NCBI RefSeq assembly: GCF_004151105.1
Contig: NZ_PHRF01000162.1
Span: forward strand, 153,409-217,408
DNA length: 64,000 nt
Source: Streptomyces sp. L-9-10
GTDB taxonomy: Bacteria > Actinomycetota > Actinomycetes > Streptomycetales > Streptomycetaceae
Direction of reading: 5' to 3'
Shown piece after piece: positions 59,886 through 64,000 of this stretch (positions within the stretch are counted from its first letter, which is position 1; the number at the start of each line of letters is the position of its first letter). Under the pieces are notes generated by a model that was not told where the DNA came from, ran no database searches, and worked only from the letters and a program-made list of their open reading frames with translations. Position numbers and translations under genes: made by a program.

Positions 59886-59912
59886 GTCGAACGGGGCACC
59901 GCCGGATCGACA
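59886..59912 (-). promoter_or_regulatory. ECF42-type promoter of the DGPF gene
   Basis: On the minus strand, TGTCGA (59912-59907), 17 nt and CGAC (59889-59886) match the ECF42 promoter as I recall it (TGTCGA, then CGA followed by T or C). It lies 54 nt upstream of the DGPF start. Confidence 0.65.
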
Positions 59913-59917
59913 GCCGC

Positions 59918-59946
59918 TCCGGAAATCTTTCAAGATTTTTTCCGGA
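59918..59946. terminator. AT-rich inverted repeat with T-run
   Basis: TCCGGAAATCTT (59918-59929) pairs with AAGATTTTTTCCGGA (59932-59946), leaving a two-base loop and a three-base bulge. It is strikingly AT-rich for this genome. It lies between the upstream minus-strand gene's stop and the ECF42 promoter, so it may end that transcript. A nine-C run follows at 59960-59968. Confidence 0.45.
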
Positions 59947-59991
59947 CCGGACCGGGCCGCCCCCCCCCGGCCACGCGTGGTGGTGCTCCCG

Positions 59992-60354
59992 TCACATGAA
60001 GCCGACGATGCGCGGCGGCGCGAACAGATGGCGGGCCCGGTGCTCCAGGACCATCTCGTCGCGCATCCGCCTGCCCGACGTGTCCGACACGCACCGCTCG
60101 CACGCCGGATCGACCGCGGGTACCTCCGGTGTGTGCTCGGCGGCGATGTGCTGGGCGAGCCGGATCTGTGTCGTCACCACCGAGTCGAAGGGGTCGTAAT
60201 CCACCCCCGGCTCACCGGCCGCCCGCGCCGCCTCCACGACCTCGGGCGCGCGCTTCATCGCCTTGTACAGCCTGTTGCACTCGTGGCAGCTCCACATCCA
60301 GGAAGGAGGCAGCGGCCACTCCTCCTCAGGGCGGGGTGCGTCCTTGGCGTCCAT
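59992..60354 (-). CDS. Hypothetical Cys/His-rich protein
   Basis: A 120-residue protein I do not recognise. Two Cys pairs (WSCHECNRLYKAM and PACERCVSD) alternate with His residues (LAQHIAAEH, LEHRARHLF) in spacing that suggests one zinc site. It has no signal or membrane segment. The ATG at 60354 starts MDAKDAPRPEEEW; the frame stays open upstream without a better start. It lies between the MacB-type pair and the ECF42 unit on the same strand. Confidence 0.65.
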   Translation of the reverse strand: MDAKDAPRPEEEWPLPPSWMWSCHECNRLYKAMKRAPEVVEAARAAGEPGVDYDPFDSVVTTQIRLAQHIAAEHTPEVPAVDPACERCVSDTSGRRMRDEMVLEHRARHLFAPPRIVGFM

Positions 60355-60440
60355 GCCGGTCACCGTAGCGGCGGCCGTACGGCGGACGCAGCGGTTCGGA
60401 ACAACCTCACCCGTGCGTGTGCCCACCGCTCCCCGGGGAG

Positions 60441-61432
<992 letters not shown>

Positions 61433-61436
<4 letters not shown>

Positions 61437-64000
61437 CGCGAGTCTCCTGCTCTGAGTTCGGTGATCGATCCGCGCCGCCCCGCCCACCAGGCCTGGCCGA
61501 GGGCCACGGCCCCCGTCAGCGCGATCACGCCGGCCGCGGGCAGCGCGAGCGTCCACACGTCGGTACGCAGCGACACGCCGCCCGCGGGCGTGAGGCCGGA
61601 AGCGGCGCTCAGCGCGAGACGGGCCAGGTCGACGCCGGGAGCGAGCAACTGGATGGTGGCCCAGGCGACGAGGATCCCGCCCCCGGCGGCGAGCAGCGCC
61701 TGGGGCAGGGCCTCAAGGCCCAGCAACTGACGGCTCTGACGGGTCGTCAGGCCCATGGTGCGCAGCCTGGCCAGCAGCGCGGCCCGTTCCGGCGCCGATC
61801 GCAGCAGCGAGAGCAGCAGGGCGAAGAGGGCGTAGGCCGCGCCCGCGGCGACGGCGACGGCGTAGATCCGCTCGGCGCCCGACTGGAGCGGCGAACCGGT
61901 GAGTGCCGCCCGTTCCTCGCTCCGGAGCGACACCTCGATCTCCTGCCCGGGGCCGGCGTCGAGCGCGGCCCGCAGCGCCGACGCGTCCATCCCCTCGCCC
62001 GTGGCCAGCAGCGTCGTCGGATCGGCGTGCTTCAGCGCCTTACGGTCGACCAGCAGGAACTCGGAGCGGGGGGCGGCCGGCGTCTGGGGCCGTACGGCGG
62101 CGATCCGTACGGTGACCTCACCGGCGGGCGAGCTGATCCGGCGCGGTGCGGTACCGAGCCGCCCGGCGAGACCCGGTGAGGCGACGGCGTCGAACACCCC
62201 GCCCGTGCTCTTCAGCGCGTCGGCGGGGAACGCCTCGAAGCCCAGCTGCCGGGCCAGCCGTGTGTACGACTCCGGCTCGACCCCGATGAGCGTGAGCGGC
62301 TTCCGCTGCGCTGTGCCGCCGCTCTCGCCGCGCGCCAACTCCGCCGACCACTCGACGCGTACGGCCGTCGTGTCCCGTACGCCCGCTACTTTCCGCGCCG
62401 CCCGTTCCGCCTCCGCCGGCAGGGGCATGACGTCGCCGGGGGTCGCGACCCGGGCGTCGGCGCCGACCGCCAGCAGCGCGGCCCGGTCCCGGGCCTCCGT
62501 GACCCCGGAGAGTACGGAGCCACCGAACGCGGCCGTCGTCAGCGCGATGAGCAGCGCCAGCAGCGGCAGCGTCCCCGTCACCGACGACCGGCCCGCACGG
62601 GCCAGCGACAGGAAGCCGATCGCGCCGCGCAGCCGTGCGGCAGGACGGGCCGCCCATCGCAGGGGCAGCGGATACAGCCGTATGAGCACGAGCGCGGCGA
62701 TCAGCGCGACGAGCACCGGAGCCGCGCTCACCAGCAGGTCACCGGCTCCGGAGATGCCGCGACGGCGCAGGGTCACCACCGAGGCGACGGCGATGACCAG
62801 CAGGGTGAGTTCGGCGACGGTCCGCCGTCTGCCGGGCCTGGCGTGGGCGAGGTCGTCACGGTCGCCGTGCGCCCGGGGCCGCCGGTGCTGGACGACGGCC
62901 CGCACCGGCAGGGTGAGGCAGGCGAGCAGCGCCACCGCGCTCGCGCCGTACACGGCGGGCAGTGCACGCGCCTCGCCCACCGCGACCAGGGCCAGCAGCA
63001 GACCGGCCCCGGACGCGGGCAGCGCGATCACGGCGGTTTCGGCGAGGAGCCGTCCGCCGATGCCGCGCAGGGAGCCGCCGCGGGAGCGCAGAAGGGCGAG
63101 TTCGTCGGTGCGGCGCGCGGCGACCAGACCACCGGCCATCGCGAGCACGACGGCGGCGACGGAGCCGATGCCGAAGGCGGCGACGACGACGATGCGGGTG
63201 ATCACCTCACGTGTCGCGACATGCGAGTCGATCACCGTCTCAAGACCGGTGCTCAGGACCGCGTTGCCACCGGCGATCTCACGCATCTCCAGCAGTTCGG
63301 GCCCGCCTTCGAGGGAGGCGATCCGCTGGAGGAGCGCCGGCGTGTCCTGTGCGGTCAGCCCTGCGGTGGCGGGCGCGAGGCGCCAGTACTTCTCCGGCGC
63401 CGACTGCGTGCCGAGGAGGGCGGGCCCGGCGTCGGGCGCCAGCAGGAGGCCCGCCTCCCAGCGGTACTGCGGCGGGTTGCTCGGCAGGGCGGTCAGCCCG
63501 GGGGTGCGCAGGACCGGCTCGACGGACCAGTAGGCGCCCAGCGGATCGCGGGGTTCGATGATCCCGGTGACCCGTACGGTCAGATCCGTGGAGCCGGTGG
63601 CGTCACTCAGGCGGATCACCGAGCCGACCCGCAGCCGCAGATCACGGGCGGTCGCCGCGGTCACGGCGGCCTCCAACTCCCTGGTCTCCGCGGTGATCCG
63701 GCCGCCGGTGGCGGGCAGCCGCCCCTCGCGCACGGCCGCGTGAGCGGCCACTCCCGACTGCGCGGCCAGCGTGAAACGGGGCGGAACCCCATCGGGGCGC
63801 GGCAGCCAGGTGTCCTTGCCGCTGAGGCCGTCGGCGGTCCGTACCCCGTACGCCGACTCCGCCGGGTCCGCCCGCAGCGGCGCGGGCAGGCTCGCCCGCG
63901 CCGCGCGATGGACGGCCGCGAGCGCGGCGGGCCGCATCTCCTCCTCGCGGGCGGGCCGCGGAATCTCCAGTCCCGGCTGGGGCGCGGTCAGCTCCAGTAC
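61433..64000 (-). CDS. FtsX-like ABC permease (5' end outside window)
   Basis: At least 855 residues; the frame is still open at the window edge and the N-terminal membrane segment has not yet been reached. Visible parts are a large extracellular MacB-like region (TGIIEPRDPLGAYWSVEPVL), an FtsX membrane block (IVVVAAFGIGSVAAVVLAMA), a second periplasmic region and the C-terminal block (LLSLLRSAPERAALLARLRT, AAGVIALTGAVALGQAWW). An ATG at 63937 is in frame but is probably internal. It pairs with the overlapping ATPase. Confidence 0.88.

Noticed and set aside
63874..63937. ATG at 63937 as the true start of the FtsX-like permease
   Set aside because: The frame continues to the window edge and the expected N-terminal membrane segment is missing, so the gene begins outside the window.

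Overview
The window looks like Streptomyces or a close relative. GC content is very high, GTG starts are frequent, genes are tightly packed with 1-8 nt translational overlaps, and actinobacterial families dominate (SigK/RskA, mycosin, NsdA-like TPR regulator, DmdR-type iron box, ECF42 sigma factor). From memory, the gene order from pheT-pheS-infC through a GlnA4-type glutamine synthetase to a glycine-betaine ABC transporter matches a conserved core region of the Streptomyces coelicolor chromosome. I see no tRNA, rRNA, prophage, insertion sequence or CRISPR array.

Layout. (A) 1-10.7 kb is a SigK locus: fasciclin lipoprotein (cut by the window edge), membrane molybdopterin oxidoreductase, a five-gene overlapping operon (FAD oxidoreductase, DUF1365, two cyclopropane-synthase-like methyltransferases, DUF1295), then photolyase, anti-sigma RskA and SigK. 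Three promoters share the -35 octamer ACCAATCC, a constant spacer and a CGAAT -10. This defines a local SigK regulon and relocates one start codon. (B) 10.7-13.6 kb holds a PadR regulator with a DrrAB-type ABC exporter. (C) 13.7-15.5 kb holds an iron-box-controlled siderophore-interacting protein and a 5'-3' exonuclease. (D) 15.6-19.8 kb is a betaine-type ABC importer whose second subunit fuses permease and two substrate-binding domains. (E) 19.9-23.4 kb holds a cupin regulator with a corrinoid-binding-like protein, then a divergent TDT transporter/LysR pair. (F) 23.4-30.2 kb is a complete gamma-glutamylation pathway, probably for ethanolamine: permease, GntR regulator, GlnA4, SDR, aldehyde dehydrogenase and class-I glutamine amidotransferase hydrolase. 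Two divergent transcription units share a GGT-N10-ACC operator.

(G) 30.4-36.2 kb holds a PLP aldolase/deaminase, a Pro-rich membrane protein overlapping a mycosin protease, a penicillin-recognising-type hydrolase, SseB and DUF1844. (H) 36.2-44.2 kb is translation: infC (apparent ATC start, long leader), rpmI, rplT, an rRNA methyltransferase, a sensor kinase, pheS and pheT, with strong terminators. (I) 44.3-50.7 kb holds a PP2C phosphatase, NsdA-like regulator, Nudix hydrolase with a 15-bp tandem repeat behind it, a small coiled-coil membrane protein, 3-hydroxyacyl-CoA dehydrogenase and a Tat-exported GHL10 hydrolase. (J) 50.8-57.8 kb holds an EamA transporter and a MocR regulator with overlapping divergent start codons, a degenerate histidine phosphatase, a P-loop protein overlapping recQ, and a VOC protein. 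(K) 57.9-64 kb holds DUF1059, an ECF42 sigma factor with its DGPF/YCII partner and matching promoter, a Cys/His protein, and a MacB-type ABC pair running off the end.

Best candidates for little-described biology are the SigK lipid/redox regulon, the self-contained ethanolamine gamma-glutamyl pathway with SDR in place of an amine oxidase, the overlapping-start EamA/MocR switch, and the duplicated ETTTRLRPVP motif in the mycosin partner.
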